64,000 nucleotides of DNA from Enoplosus armatus (GCF_043641665.1 NC_092195.1:21406274-21470273); one strand, 5' to 3'. Shown: positions 36,920 through 50,179, numbered from the stretch's first letter. Notes: generated from the letters alone by a model not told the origin. Numbers and translations are program-made.

Positions 36920-39590
36920 GTGGCGTTTCTGACACTCGCTTCCTTCGTATGTTTCTGATTTAATGTTTAACGACAAGAAACTGTTCAGGGTGAGAGAAAA
37001 TATTCAAATAGTGAGCGAAGAGGTGAAAGCTCAACCTTGTTGAACTGTCAGTCAGCGGGATTAAAAAGACAAAAGGGTTATTAGACATCTGCGATTCTTC
37101 CTGTCAGCCGCAACACTTGCATTTATTCATCTTAATAAAAAGGAATCACCTCAAGTTCATCACTCAGCAGCTGATTCTTCACTCCTCATCTTTCATTGTT
37201 AAAGGACTTCATCTCCCAGTGACAGCAGTTACCTGCTGTGTTTTAAATTCTCTGCTGTTTGTCATTAAGTCAGTCGACAGGTCAGTCTGCTCGATCACTG
37301 TGTCGTATCTCGAAGACTTTCTTCTCTTTTCAAGCAGATTGGGATTTGACTTTGCTGCCTCTGTGTGCAGAAATGACATCGTCCTTTCCTCCATCGCTCT
37401 TCATTTGGCTTTTTTTTCCTCCTCCATGTATCCACTGCTTTCTTACCGGCTCGTCCATCCATCTTAATATTCCTCCGTCAGCCGAGTTAACGAGACAGGG
37501 AATGAAAGACAGAAAGGAGGGAGAGCTGGAAGGTGTTTGTTGTTGTGATCCAGCAGCAGGACTTTAAAGCCACACTGGGCTTCACTTCCTGTCTTATTAT
37601 CCTAAATGTACCTCATGCATTCAAGGCTGAACATTAATGACCTTTGCTGACCTTTCACTGTGCGGCTAATGACTTCACTCAAGCAGCTGTAGTGCGTCCA
37701 CCATCTTTGTAGTCTTGCTCAGATTTCCAAAATGCAGGAAATCTTCAACTACCCTCACAAAACTCCCTTTTAAAATCACTTTGAATTCATTTTGAAAAGT
37801 CCTCACTTCTCTTACTGAAACATGAATAGCACCCATCAAACACACAGTGTATGCCGTATGCAGTCAGTTCAGATGGTTTTATACAAATAAAAGTCATCTT
37901 GCCAGATTTCAAATCCTCTAAAGACTCTTCACATTACTCTGCTGGAAGAGGAATCATAGAAACATCAACACACCCTAAACACTTTAATGTCAGTTTCATA
38001 TTTCCATAGATATTTACTGAGTTGCATTCTACATAATACCAGTTTATCAAATCCCAAAATGCGTCTTGCTGCAAAATCACTGCAGTCCTACTAAACTAAT
38101 CTACAGCCAAATGGTGATGGAGGTCCAAATTGGAAGAAAAGAAAAAGAACCTTGAAGCTGCAGTGACTGTTAGTGAATGAGGGAGGATTTTACCTTGAAA
38201 AGCAGCTGCAGGAAGTTTCATTTTATTCTGCATTATAGACAAATATGTGAAGTGTTTGTGAAGGATGAAATCTACAGATAAGAAAGTTGTATAATGAAGT
38301 TTGTTGTGTAGACAGGAGAAGTGCACATATCCAAAGATACCTCGAATTCTATCATTTTTATCATGATTAACTGCAGCCTAACATGACTTTTTCTTCATTC
38401 AAAACAGTAACAGAATGACACACATAAACTTCATGTGCCCTTCCTCATTGGCTGAGCAAACGTACAATACAAGTTGAGCTTTGCACGAGATCCTCCTCTG
38501 CTCTCATCTGTTTGCTTTCTGTCTGTTAGAAAGCATCATGGGAAAACATTACGGACATGTGTACAGTTTACTCACGTCTGTCTATGGTGACTGAAAACAT
38601 TATATTCTTGGAAAGTCTGTGTAACCTCACATCGAGTCATGGCTCCGGTTTGTTAGCAAGCGGGAAAGCCCCGCACGTCCCTCAGTGTCGGCCGCCAGTC
38701 ACATCCACACAGCGAGTGTCGAGGATGTGTTGCCACGGAAACAAAGCAGTGAAGGAGGGGGAGGAGGCTCAGAGGAGGCTCAGAGGACCACAGCTTCCTG
38801 GCAGCGGAGAGGAGGCTCAGATGCACCATCGCGCTAACGTTTGCCCGTGTGTTCGAGTCTTCCAAGTTCACTTAACTCCAGGTTCAACATCGAGAAACGT
38901 TTAGCCGTTAACGTGAGCAGACGGCAGATTTGTTAGGAGGAGGAAGGAAGAAGGACAGACAGAGACAAACTGAGAGCCAGGGCGGATCGACAGAGAGAGA
39001 GTAAAGAGGGAAACAAACAAGCTCATAGACGGATAAACAGAAGAAGACAGTGACGGAGAGGGACAGTGACAGACAGGAAGGGAAGGTTTCGGCCGCTCGG
39101 CTTCCTGCCGGCGTTCAACACCTCCCAGAGAGACGGGGAAGATCCTGTCAGCGGCGGAGGAGGGAGTCATGTTTTAATTTTAGCACCAGTCTGATTAATG
39201 CTCAGCTCGGCTCGCTGGCCTTTTTTACCACTCTGAGTCTCGTCCTGGTGACAGGTCGGCCGAGGCCAGACGGGCCGGAGGGCAAACAAAGGCAAACTGT
39301 CAATCACTGCTGCATATCTGGGTTAAAAAAGGCTGATGGAGGCTGAAAAAGGAGGGATGACTCTCCTGCAGAGGAGGGAGAGAGACGGGGGGGTGGAGAG
39401 AAGGTGATGCATGCTGATATGGTGTCTTGTTTAACCTTACATTAATTCAATATTTATTTAGGGATTTATAAATGCTTAATAGACAGTAAATCAATATTTA
39501 TGAGACAGCTAATGAATCTGCCAGGACACCATCAGCATTTTAATGCTACAGTGAGTCTGGAATAAAATCTGCCACAGTGCAACCAAGACG
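36920..39590. other. Gene-free stretch
   Basis: 38640-39330 is richer in CpG and GC than its surroundings and includes a purine tract at 38935-39075. It might hold a weak promoter, but I see no coherent exon. cgttaac|gtgagcag at 38905-38918 is a possible donor without a convincing exon before it. Confidence 0.4.
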
Positions 39591-39594
39591 AGTC

Positions 39595-40125
39595 TCAAAC
39601 ACAGGCATGAAGGAAATGATCCATTCATGCGTCCGTTTTCTGACTCTTCTCCGAGTCCGGGTCGCGGTGGCAGCAGACCAGGAGGGTCCCAGGCCACATG
39701 GGATATATAATGCTACAGGTCATGTAGAAGCTTGTGTTATGACGAACTACACAAGCAATTGTTGGTCCTAACGCCCCACGTCTGTCGAGTTGGGACACCA
39801 TCGGGCTGATATCATGTAGCCTGGTCCTGGCATGACCCTCACTCATTAACTAGACCCCAAGATACTTGAACTCCTACACTTGGTCCAGAAACTCACTCCC
39901 ATCCACGAGGAACCAGTCCACCATCTTCTGGCAGGGTACCACGGCCGTCCTCTGAGGAAGACCTTTGCCCGTAACCTTCAGCAATGACATTTTTATAAAA
40001 TATGAAGCTCTACTGACACTGACTACTTTTTCTACTTTTGAACTTTTTGAGCTCCCAGTTGGAACGCACACCTTTTTTTTCAGATACCATAACCTCAGAC
40101 TTGGAGGTGATGACTATAGCCCCTT
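39595..40125 (-). mobile_element. LINE retrotransposon relic (reverse transcriptase region)
   Basis: On the + strand the phrases gccacatgggatatataatg (39694-39713), accccaagatacttgaactc, ctacacttggtccagaaact and cataacctcagacttggagg (40089-40108) occur in the order found in a very common fish LINE read antisense. There the canonical phrases are gggatatataatccctccag, gaccccgagatacttgaact and catggcctcagacttggagg. The coding strand is therefore minus. Large internal deletions and stops make it a relic. Confidence 0.75.
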
Positions 40126-40129
40126 TTTA

Positions 40130-40970
40130 ACCTTAAATGGATTCCCCTAACTAATTCTAGAGTTTACAGTTTAAAGGGGGGTCGGGACGCCTGACAAATT
40201 GGACGACCGGTCACCAATCAGACTGTTGGATTTGGATGAATTTCTGGCAGATCAAAGATTTGCTCGGCTGTCTTGCAGTTTGAGCAGTTCAGTGATCTGA
40301 TTTTCCACATGGCTGCTGTCGAGAGATCTGTTATAAACTGTGTCCAGCTTGTTTTGAAATGATTGGAGTAGTGTTTTACATGTCCCACCAGGATAGGCGT
40401 AGGGGTCTATGAAGCCAGGACTTGACTTATCTGTGTTCTTTTGACCTTTTTCACATTTGCATGATGCAGTTGAACTTAACAGAGAACATCTTATGTTGAA
40501 AACAAATTATCCTGCCGTGTCGAACTCTTTAATCCAAATTACATTTCCAAATCGAGAAGCTTCCAAAGAAATAATGTAAAAGCCAAAACAGTTCTGTCAA
40601 CACTGAATCTTTTCTCATCTATCTGCTTTGCGCCGAGCTTCAGTCCAAACACCGTCTGAAACAAATAAAAGCAGCTTGGCGTCACGTCCAGTCACAGTGA
40701 GCATGTTGGCAGTCACATCATCTGGATTCCTTCTTGTTTGTATTGATGGCAGCAAAGCAGACGTTTTAGCCCAGTGTGTTGCTGATCGAGCAGCGTCAAA
40801 GAAGTCCTTTTCCATTTGTTAAGAATCACTTCACCCGCTCGGTGTCTTTGCCTTCATGGTGTCCAAACTGAAAGGACTAGACTGGGAGGAAATGTCTCAC
40901 ATTCACCCCCACCACATTGACTTAAGCTGATATGTTGAACTTGTTAGCAAACAGCTGCTTATTTCCACCT
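40130..40970. other. No recognisable feature
   Basis: Nothing coding; 40170-40330 may be further decayed transposon, unproven. Confidence 0.45.
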
Positions 40971-40974
40971 CCAG

Positions 40975-41165
40975 CAGCTTCAGAGCAACACGGTCCTTCA
41001 TGTGGAGTCGTGTTTGAGTCTCCTGATGGATGAAGTCCAGTCTGGTTCTGGTCTCCTCCACCTCCTGAGGGAAACATCTGGCTCTTTAGCTGCTAAATGC
41101 TGCACCATGTCCAGCAGCTGGTCTCTGAGTCTGTCTTCTGTTTTCTGCTGAGCAAACTTTCCCTG
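40975..41165 (+). repeat. Probable interspersed fish repeat
   Basis: Contains acggtccttcatgtggagtc, ggctctttagctgctaaatg and agcagctggtctctgagtct. The middle phrase with the following 'ctgcaccatgt-cagctggtct' resembles a repeat I associate with percomorph genomes. Only one copy lies in this window, so this rests on memory. Confidence 0.45.
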
Positions 41166-42951
41166 AAAAAAAGAGAAAATGAGAGCGAACCAAAAGTAAA
41201 AGAGGGAAGCTGCAGATTCAGCTGATAATTCTCTGTAGGTTCGTCACTATCAGCGACCCCTTCCACATTGTTTTCCATTAGATGCATTGTTATTAACATA
41301 TCGACTGTAGCTGCTTTAACCACAGTTAACCATCAATAATCACAATCTTTCCTTCATCTTAACCACACTGTTGTTCCCTTTAGCAGAATTTTTTAAATGT
41401 TGCCATTGAACAAATATTAACGTCCACACGTGAAATGTTAAAGCTTTCACATGTCATCTATAAGATAGAAAAATAATAATTAAATGGAAGTAGAAGTTGA
41501 TGTCTTCAAATTGCTCAAATATGCAAAGTATTCCACTGACAATGGATCTGTGAAAAACAGGAAATCCTCACATTTTTAACGGCTGAACCAACAAACATCA
41601 AAGCCAGCGTGTTGTGGCAGCACACGCCTCCTCCTCTGCAGTGTGAGACCTGTTTCATCTCCACAGACGCTCGCTTCTCTCTGTTGGTGTTAGCCTGTAG
41701 AGGAGCCGGTGTCACGGAGGAGACTGAACCTCCGACTGTTGTAGGTGTGGATGATCCCACAGGAGACGAACCTTCTGTTCATCGCTCTGCTCTTCTTCCT
41801 CACATCTTCCTCTTCACTCTCCGTCCGTCTGTACTTCGGTTTCCTCTATCGCTCTAATCTCTGTCTTTTATTCTGCCTGTCCTCAGCCAACCTCTCTCTC
41901 TGCTGCAGTGGTGGAAAGTTACCAAGTCTATCCAAGTACTGTGCCAGCCTGATAATCAGACTGAACTGTCTTTTCATTTTCACTTCATTGTACAGCCGGA
42001 CAGTGTTCATGTTAGCCGATTCCTGTTTGGGAGTTAAGGAGAAAACTATCAACAGCTGTTTGATGTTCCGCGTTCTTCACCAGCTGGTCAATAAGTTTGT
42101 CACAAAACCAGACCCAAGAGCCATAAGAGGCAGTGTAGTTTGATTTATTATTAATATAAAACGTATGAGTTCTTTCTCCACCGCAGATTAAAAGCAGATT
42201 CTTTAAAGCAAACATCTTCCCTTTTTCTGGTTTCTGTTTGTCTCATATCTGCAGTTATTAAAGAACAAACTTTCTTGTTCGATTTGTGAAACAATGCACT
42301 CTTTATATCAAACCGCTCGCTTCCTCTCTCTCTGTCCTCGTACGCCGAGCTTCTTCAGAGACTCGCCGTTAAACACAGCTGTTGTCATGATAATACAGGC
42401 TTTGTTCAGAGCTCAATCACTCTGAGCTCCATTTTCACATTTTCTGTTGTTTGTATCTGTTGTATTGTCCGTCACTCTGGTTCTCTTTTCTCTCACTATC
42501 TCAGCTGTGTTTCCTGTCCTCCCCCAACATCTCTCTCTCTCTTTGCATCACTCTATCAGCCTCTCTCTTTATATTGTTTGGTGAAGGTCAGTCTTTGACA
42601 TTGGAGCATGTGCTCTCCACATAATGAAACCAGAGAGCTGAGTTCTGCTTGTCTGAGTCTTTTTTTCTGTGGACAGAATTATGTAAGAATTTAATTGAAG
42701 TGAAATCCATTCATAAATGGCTCTTTGAGAGAGTTGAGATGCTGCCTGGTGATAATTTATATTTTCCTTATTATCCATAAATCTCGTGCTCAGACTCAAA
42801 CCAACAGTGAATGTATCTACTAACAAGTAATGTGTGAGTATCGCAGCTGATATATCTTCTTATTAAATCACATCAGTGAGCCTCACTGTGTCACTGGGTC
42901 ACATGTTTCTTCATCACCATGAACACACACACTGTAGTTTATCTGGACTCC

Positions 42952-42976
42952 CACACACACACACACACACACACAC
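42952..42976. repeat. (AC)12 microsatellite
   Basis: Perfect run. Confidence 0.95.
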
Positions 42977-43667
42977 CGTCCTGCTGCCACAAACACTCAC
43001 TAGAACTCCACATGTGGATTCATCCGCCGCTGAAAATAGTCCCCGACAAATGCACCATTTCTGCCTGTTAGTTTGATAAAAACTACAGCGAGCAGCTGTT
43101 GGAGGGAATGACTGAGCCTTTTGAAACATGAAACTATATATCTGTGAGGTGTTTTTAAAGATCGGCGTCTTCAGTGGTTCTGGGTCACTTTCAGTTTGAC
43201 CTCCAAGTAAATTGGTTTGGATAAACTGGAAGTAGAAAACTGTTTTAATTAGTTCTTGCGTAAATCTCCACATAGTAAACCCAACAGCTGCACGTGAATC
43301 CAGGTTCTGGTTCTGTGGTAGTGGTTAGAGGTTAATCCCAATTCATTACATCTACAGTCTCCATTTCTACTCTGCTAACACTGTCCTCACCTAGTGCTGT
43401 AATCTGGGAACAAGGCGACATCAAACAAAGTCAGATGGGTCAATAAACGCCAGCAGTCAGACAGAAATAGACCAACATGTAATAAAGCAGAAACATCCTT
43501 GAAGACTTTTGGCTTTTGTTCAGCAGGTTTGAGGGTTTGCAGCTAATCTCTCTTTGGTTATTAAATTTTATGCTCAAACGAGTGTTGGTGTAATATCGGC
43601 ACTGTAACATAAAATGAAATGAAAGAAATTTTCATTTTATTGATTCATCAATTTCATTTTCCCTCCT

Positions 43668-43865
43668 TCTCTTCTTTCCTCCTCTCACCTTCCTCATTTC
43701 GTCCTCTCCTCCTCCTCCTCTCTCACTCTCAATAAATCCATCCACACCTCCACACATCTCTCCCCTCTCCCTCTCTAATTGACACTAAATCCACCCCCCA
43801 CTCTCTCCATATCTCTTTCGTCCATCCTCCCCTCCACCTCCTCCTCTTCCTCCTCTATATCTGCT
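43668..43865. repeat. Pyrimidine-rich tract
   Basis: About 200 bases dominated by C and T (ctctcctcctcctcctctct and similar). The overlapping ORFs on this strand are compositional artefacts. Confidence 0.8.
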
Positions 43866-44242
43866 GACAGTGGAGTTTGTTGTTTTCCCCGCTGGCTCGC
43901 CTCGGGAGCTTTCACCCCGGCTGTCCAACTCTCCCGGGTGCAGAGGAGACCCAGGGGTCAATCAGTCACCTTCACACTGCAGCTGCCCTCCACTCGTCCA
44001 TTCGTCCATCTCCTCCTCCATCCCTCCGTCCTCATCCCGTTGTTGCAGTGTTTCTCCTTCAGTCTTTGTGTTCTTCTTCACTCTGTATCATCTGGAGGAA
44101 ATTTACAAAAAACTATTTCAAAAGGATTTTAAATTTGTAGTAACTATTTGCATGTCTTTACAAACAGTTGTTTTGTTCTAATTATGGTAAAAAAAAAGAA
44201 GAAGTTTATCTTGAAATCTGGTGGAGAAAATTTCCACAAATA

Positions 44243-44332
44243 CCAAATATGTCAGACTGGATTTTGGGGAAATGTGTCTAAAATGTTTCTCAAGAAATGT
44301 AGAATATTTCTATATGATGGGGAAAAAGGTTT
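44243..44332 (+). repeat. Unnamed interspersed repeat, copy 3 of 3
   Basis: ccaaatatgtcagactggat, ggggaaatgtgtctaaaatg and agaatatttctatatgatgg align with 5152-5240 and with the reverse complement of 678-768. Confidence 0.6.
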
Positions 44333-44649
44333 ACGAACATGGCAACAACTCTTGTCTCAGTATCAAATGTAATCTCAGAATTTCAACTCTAATCTCAGTC
44401 CTAAACTTTCTGTAACATGCCCACTTCCTTCAAGATGTAGAAAATGTTTGTAAATCAAGTTTCTATGTTTTCATTGCCGCAACTTTACAGCTAGATGTAT
44501 TATATACATGGAATGGGTCATTTATACTGTTTTTGAAGAAGGTGAATTGTCATTTTTTTTAAAAGCATGCACATGTTTTCACTGTCTAGGAGAAAAGAAA
44601 ACAGCTAACTTTGGTTAAATTCTTCTGTAAAGAGGTGTAACATGCTGAA

Positions 44650-44905
44650 TATGATTGATCTCTTTGCTGTTTTGGAGCAACAATCTAACTACGTCTTTGT
44701 TTTGTTCTGATTCAGTTGGAGGAAATCTTCAGTCATCCATAAACTGGATGTCAGAGATTCTGTTTTCAAAAGACTAAAGTGAGAACATCTCATTGAGATC
44801 AACAGCTATATAGAGTTGAATGTCGTCTGCATAGAAATGAAAGTTCATACTGTGGTTACGGATGATGAGCCATAGTGACGACCTATAAGACTGAGAAGTA
44901 ATGGA
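44650..44905 (-). mobile_element. LINE (L2-like) reverse transcriptase fragment
   Basis: The reverse complement of about 44790-44850 translates as NFHFYADDIQLYIAVD, an almost intact YADD catalytic block of a LINE reverse transcriptase (canonical NxHxYADDTQLYISV). It is preceded by a decayed fingers/palm segment and followed by a RISDIQF-like segment (canonical CLxDIxxWM). Only about 250 bases remain, with at least one stop after the block. Confidence 0.75.
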
Positions 44906-44909
44906 CCCA

Positions 44910-47085
44910 TTTGTTTGTTTCTTTGTTAGCAGAAGTATTGGGTGCCAACACAGGATATTTTATGTCTTCCTTAATGAGCATTTTAGCTATTTTCTTCTGA
45001 ACTTCTGCACTGATGCGTGTACAGTCTTGTGTCCCAGAGACAGTCTCAATGTGTGTTTTGCAGGTTCTGATCCAGATTTTAAAATTGAGACAAGAAAAAT
45101 GGCAGCAGTCATTTCTTCAGACACTTAAAATAACAAGTTACATTCAGCTGAATCATTTGTATCTGTCAGGAACAAAGGTGACAGTGTGATGTCCTCTTAG
45201 GGAGGAGGACGGATGGCTGAGACCACAGTTCACATCAGTCAACATTGTTTTCTGTTAACCATGACCACCATCTTTATCTAACCTAAACAGTTTTTATGCC
45301 CAAACCTTAACCGTAGAGTTGGCAGATGAGAAAGCGCTCAAATGAAACACTTGACTTCCTCCCTCTGTCTCTCCTCTGCGTCCTTCATTCATCTCTCCAT
45401 CCTTTCATCTTCATCCATCATCCCGTTTCCTCAGGAATACGTTCCTCCCTCACACGGCGCTTCTGCTTCTACTGAAATTACCTGACAATCTTTTATATCG
45501 ACACCGCCTCCCTCCCACATAATTTACGCATCCTGGAATCCATTTCTGTATTAACATGTGTGGTTCTTTGCCCTCTGAGGAGCCGGACGTGGTCATGGTA
45601 TACGGAGACGCTTCAGATAAGGCTGTTTAGTCCTCGTCCTGTTGTGTTTGACTTACGGATCTCTGAAGTCAGCTGTTTTTCTCCCGCTGAGCTGAAAAGA
45701 CATTTAAGATCTCGTTCTTTACTCTCGTCTACTTGTAGAAAAATATAAGTTCCTGATTACAGGACTTTATTTGAGACAGGCCTTTATTTCTAATTTTATT
45801 ATATTTGAATGTATTCTAGTAAGAAGCCTCACTGTTTTCCAATCTTCTCATATTGTAATTTGTTGATGCAAACTCAACACGTCACCCATCTTTACCTGTT
45901 TTCTTGGTAAATTCAGTAAAATGTCCATTTCAGCAGCAGCTAGGCTTTTATTGTGAAACACCTCCATGAAGCGACTTTGATAAACAGCAGCTTTTTGTGG
46001 GGATTCAGACAGAAAAACAGGCCTGTTGCAAAACAACGCAGCGGTCTGAGATGGTGGGGACATGTCCTTGTAATTACATGTCTATTACAGACCACATCCT
46101 GTAATTTCCCGATGGTTATGTTGATGAGTTAGATTACAGAGGAGCACAGTATTTCATTCCCTTCTGCCCCCGTTATATTAACCCCGTCGTGTTAATTTGA
46201 ATAAATAAAAACTTGGAAGAGATTTAAGAAAGAAGACCTAACAAAGCGCTGGTGGTGAAGCTTTCAGCTTAACGTTTCAGGAAATCTTGCCCTCTTCTTC
46301 ACTTGTTGTTTTTCTCGTCTCCTCTGTCGATACCTCCCACTCCTGTTTCTAAATTATCTGATGAATAATGTGTCGTGAAACTCTTTAGCTTGTCGATAAG
46401 TGTCTCAGCGCCGCTGCCACCAAGATGGATTCCTCTGCTTTTCTTCTGCCGCTGAGTGATGAGCTTTAGATAATGTTTTATTTTTTCCTCCAGAAAATAG
46501 ATAAATACAATCACACGACAGGAAGCTGAACTCCTCCTTGTTTTTCTTCCCATAAACCCCATCTGTTCTTTACTTGTTTTCTTCTTTTCAGTATTCCCTC
46601 TCCATCTTCAGCTCCTCAGCAGCTGCACAGACGTCTATAAACCTCAGCCAATGATGACTCCGATCAGGGGACATTTACATCTGTATGCAAATAGGGAAGT
46701 GTGAATGAACTGTGAACATATGGAGGCATGTTGAGGTAATTTAACGCAAATGTGAGTTTAAATGACTAATTACATACGTTCATTGTAGTCTGGCTCACAG
46801 TTCAGCATTTAATGAATCCTGAAGGTTGAGTAAATATGCTGCTGGGGGGGACACTGGTGGAGATATTTAGACACATCTTGTACATAATTACACGCAGCAG
46901 ACTGTGGACTGAGCAGATTACATTTCTAATTATCTAAATGTTTTGTGCATCCTGGAAATCTCACGATTTGAAACGCAGCTTTCTAGACAAACAAAAGTTC
47001 TCGAAAATGTCAAAAGTTGCCAACTACTGTAAAACTACTTGTCCTGAATATAATATGGTTAAAATTAGGAAAAGCTGAACTCTGA
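44910..47085. other. Gene-free stretch
   Basis: 45240-45315 resembles the fish repeat phrase 'ttaaccatgac...atctaacctaaac...cctaaacctaacc'. 45355-45440 is a pyrimidine tract. An octamer-like atgcaaat is at 46684-46691. No exon recognised. Confidence 0.45.
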
Positions 47086-47090
47086 CACAA

Positions 47091-47523
47091 GTATGTATAG
47101 TATAGTATAGTATTGTATAGTATGTATAGTATAATATAGTATGTATAGTATAGTATATTATTATATAGTATAATATACTATGTATAGTTTAGTATAGTAT
47201 AATATTGTAAGTATATTATAGTATTGTATAGTATGGTATATTATTATATAGTATATTATCATTATGTATAGTATAGTATACATAGTATATTATTATATAG
47301 TATAATATAGTATAGTATATTATAGTATGAATAGTATATTATTATATAGTACAGTATAGTATAGTATGGTATTTTATTATATAGTATATTATTATATAGT
47401 ATTGTATAGTATAGTATATTATTATATAGTATTGTATAGTATGGTATATTATTATATAGTATATTATCATTATGTATAGTATAGTATACATAGTATATTA
47501 GTTTAGTAGTATGAATAGTATGA
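47091..47523. repeat. TATAG/TATTATA satellite-like array with higher-order duplication
   Basis: About 430 bases built from 5-bp TATAG units mixed with ttattatatag and gtattg variants. The 72 bases at 47221-47292 recur without change at 47429-47500 (offset 208), so the array expanded by a block duplication as well as by slippage. Confidence 0.95.
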
Positions 47524-47524
47524 A

Positions 47525-50130
47525 CACTTTTTCTGAGCCTGGATGCTGACCAAGAAACCGTTCCACACCTGAGAGGATGTGAATGAGGTGGCCTGCGGTT
47601 TCTGTCAGGTCGTGGTCTGATGGTCTGTGTGCAGTCAGAATGCAGATCAGATCCTCATGTGATGATGCAAATATTTTGTTTATATATTACTAATTTGCAA
47701 TGCAAAAGAAGTCATTTTTCCCAGTGAAGGAACTGCTGTGTTGTTGTAACCCCCGCCCGTGGTAGGAAGGTGTTGGGGTTGAATGGTGGCCCTGAGGTGT
47801 TGTCCTGGGTCCTGCATGTGTTCAGGTTTAGGCTTCTACTATAAGATTAGTGGAGGATTGTGGTTTTGCTTAAATGTTCATAAACACATATTATCTCATG
47901 CTTCAAGTCACTTTTGACTTTTTCTTTTCTGAATTTTAACCACTAAAACATTCCCAACACTAATGAAATGTGTTGTCAGTGAACATTTTGCAGACACTAT
48001 TAGTGTATTAATTATTAGTATTAATGAATTATAGTCGTCTGTAAATGTCAGACAGAGTTGCATGACTCTATCACGACTGGCATTGTTGCATTGTTAGTAA
48101 GAAAACAGGAGAGATCAATATATGATTAATATACAATACAATATCTTTTATTCCATCGATCGTGTTTACTTGTTTGCAGATTGTATGGGGGGGTTGAACT
48201 TGTGCACCCATCCATTCTTTGTCCCTTTCTGCTTTCTCTTTGATAAACCTCTGAAGGACTATGCTCATTCCATAAAACTTGAAACTTGACCCTGTAACCT
48301 GCTGAGAAAGTAGGTAACTGAAGAAGTCGTGACGCTGAGATATAAAACAGACTTTGTAGGATTCCATTGACAAGTAAAAACAAATGTTCCTTTGCTGTGA
48401 GAAATCCATCTTCTTCACTCTGTCACTCTTGTTTTGCACCGTGCTGTTTCCTGCCGCTGCCTGCACCGCAGGGCGCCAGGTTTTTTAATTCAATTTCTTC
48501 TAAAGCAGACCGGCGTTATGTGCAGGAATCGAACCTCCCTCCTGCTGCCGCCCTGCTGTGTTCGGAGGAGGAAATGTGTCGCGTGTCAGCGGCTAAATGA
48601 AGGGATTACCATGTCATTATAGTGGTTTGAGTCAGCAACACTCGCTGCTTCATGATGCAGCCACTGCAAAACAAAATCTCCTTATCCCCGAAGGGAGAGA
48701 AAGCTAATATCCTATATTTAGGTGAGCATTAAGGGCCATTACCCGACAGACAAAGTGCTTTATCCGGAGCGCTCCTCTTTTGTTGGGTTAGAGCCTTTTT
48801 TTCCTCTTTCATTGCATCTGAAAAGAGGAGGGGGAGATATCATTCTTCACATCAGAAAAGCTCACAGCCTGCTCCGATGTTTCCACTTTTCAGCTGAATG
48901 AGATGAGCTAACAGCAGGTCAGGCATGAGGCAGGAAAGTCAAATTTACGATATAACCTTTAAAGCACTGCTGTGATGGTGAAGCTGCAGACGGGGGGGGG
49001 AGGGAGAGTTTGGGTTTTTGGAGATTAGAAGGCGTGCTTTCTAACCTTTTGTGCTGAAAAATGTATTCATGTTGACCGAAGCGGCTTCAGTTCAGTTTAA
49101 AATGCTGGAGATCCTTTTGTCCTGCTGGGCTAAATCTCTAAAGCTGTTCTTCTTCAGGGATTTCTGTTGACTGGTAGCAGCGAGAGCCAAACACAGAGTG
49201 TGTGATGTTTGTGTGCTGGTGGATGTCCCAGGTCTTTATTATTCAACCATTTTACCACCTTTTTTCTAAATAAGCTGCAGTGGTGCAGTGGCACTGCTGC
49301 TTCCATCTCATCGCCCTTGACTGCCTTCGCTCCGCAATCTGTGCTTTTAATCTGAAAGTAAACCAAAACAGGGAACAGCTGAGTGGCATTGATCACAGCT
49401 TTACGCTAAACTGTCAGACACTTGGTTCTTTTTCACAAAGTGTGATAATGTGCCATCAACCTGATGCATTTTAGCAACGAGGAAGAGATCCATCATTTTG
49501 TCTTTCAACTTCCTGTCCACACAGGAAGTGTGACTGTGTCGCGTTGTGTAGTTTGACACCTGCTGCTCGTGATCGCCTTCACCTGCAGTTTAATATCTGA
49601 TCACTTTTATAATCTAACGTACAGCTGAAGACATGAGATTCTACAGTAGACATCCATGATTATTATTATTATTGTTATTATTATTATTATTATTACACAC
49701 AGGACATTATTCTGGAGCAAAACAAACAAACCTCCATTTACTTCCACTGTATTAACGTGTTTCCAGAAGTCTTCGAGATCTCAAATCTCCTAAGAATAAA
49801 ATTGAAACTAGCTGAACAGGTTGGTGTAATTTGGATAAACGCTGCCTTCAGCTGTGTTTGTAAAATCTTTCCGCACCGCGACATTCCCTGTCTGGAAAAC
49901 CTTGGAGTCCGTGATGTTAAAGCATCTGTTCCTCAGTGCTGCTCTGCTTTGTTGTTGTCTCATTTATGCACCATCGAACAGCACTCAGACTTCTTCTCTT
50001 CACTCTCTTCATCATCCACAAACATCGTCTCATATGTCCTCGGGATTATTTGTTTGGTCTGCGGTTGCCGCCGCTCCGACCCTCGCCGTCTTCACTTGTA
50101 AAGCTGATGAACCGGGACTTTAAAGCCTCC
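47525..50130. other. Gene-free stretch, possible conserved element at 48600-48790
   Basis: 48605-48790 (catgtcattatagtggtttg, ctgcttcatgatgcagccac, ccttatccccgaagggag) is repeat-free and enhancer-like. It has an inverted repeat around tgcttcatgatgcagc. An (ATT) run is at 49659-49695. No exon recognised. Confidence 0.4.
49659..49695. repeat. (ATT)12 microsatellite
   Basis: One GTT interruption. Confidence 0.95.
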
Positions 50131-50137
50131 TGCTCTA

Positions 50138-50178
50138 CTGCACTCGCTGTAAGTCGCTGCGAATGAGTGTCAGCTAAA
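50138..50178 (+). repeat. SINE/L2-type 3' tail fragment
   Basis: actcgctgtaagtcgctgcg followed by aatgagtgtcagctaaatgc matches the tail consensus ctgtaagtcgctctggataa, gagcgtctgctaaatgc closely. The part before it is not recognised as a SINE body. Confidence 0.7.
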
Positions 50179-50179
50179 T

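Larger units (their letters stand above)
41170..44240. other. Gene-free stretch
   Basis: Contains an AC run (42952-42976) and a pyrimidine tract (43668-43865). The ORFs at 41745-42143 and 43779-44132 are low-complexity or unframed by splice sites. Confidence 0.45.

Noticed and set aside
38557..39346. Possible promoter and exon in the GC-richer stretch, with a donor-like cgttaac|gtgagcag
   Set aside because: CpG density is only moderate, much of it is a purine tract, and no ORF or start fits the donor.
43779..44181. Overlapping Ser/Pro/Leu-rich ORFs in three frames
   Set aside because: All three frames of a pyrimidine tract stay open because C/T-only DNA lacks stop codons.
48515..48545. Reverse-complement B-box-like ggttcgattcctgc, possible tRNA
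   Set aside because: No cloverleaf, A box or acceptor stem at the right distance.
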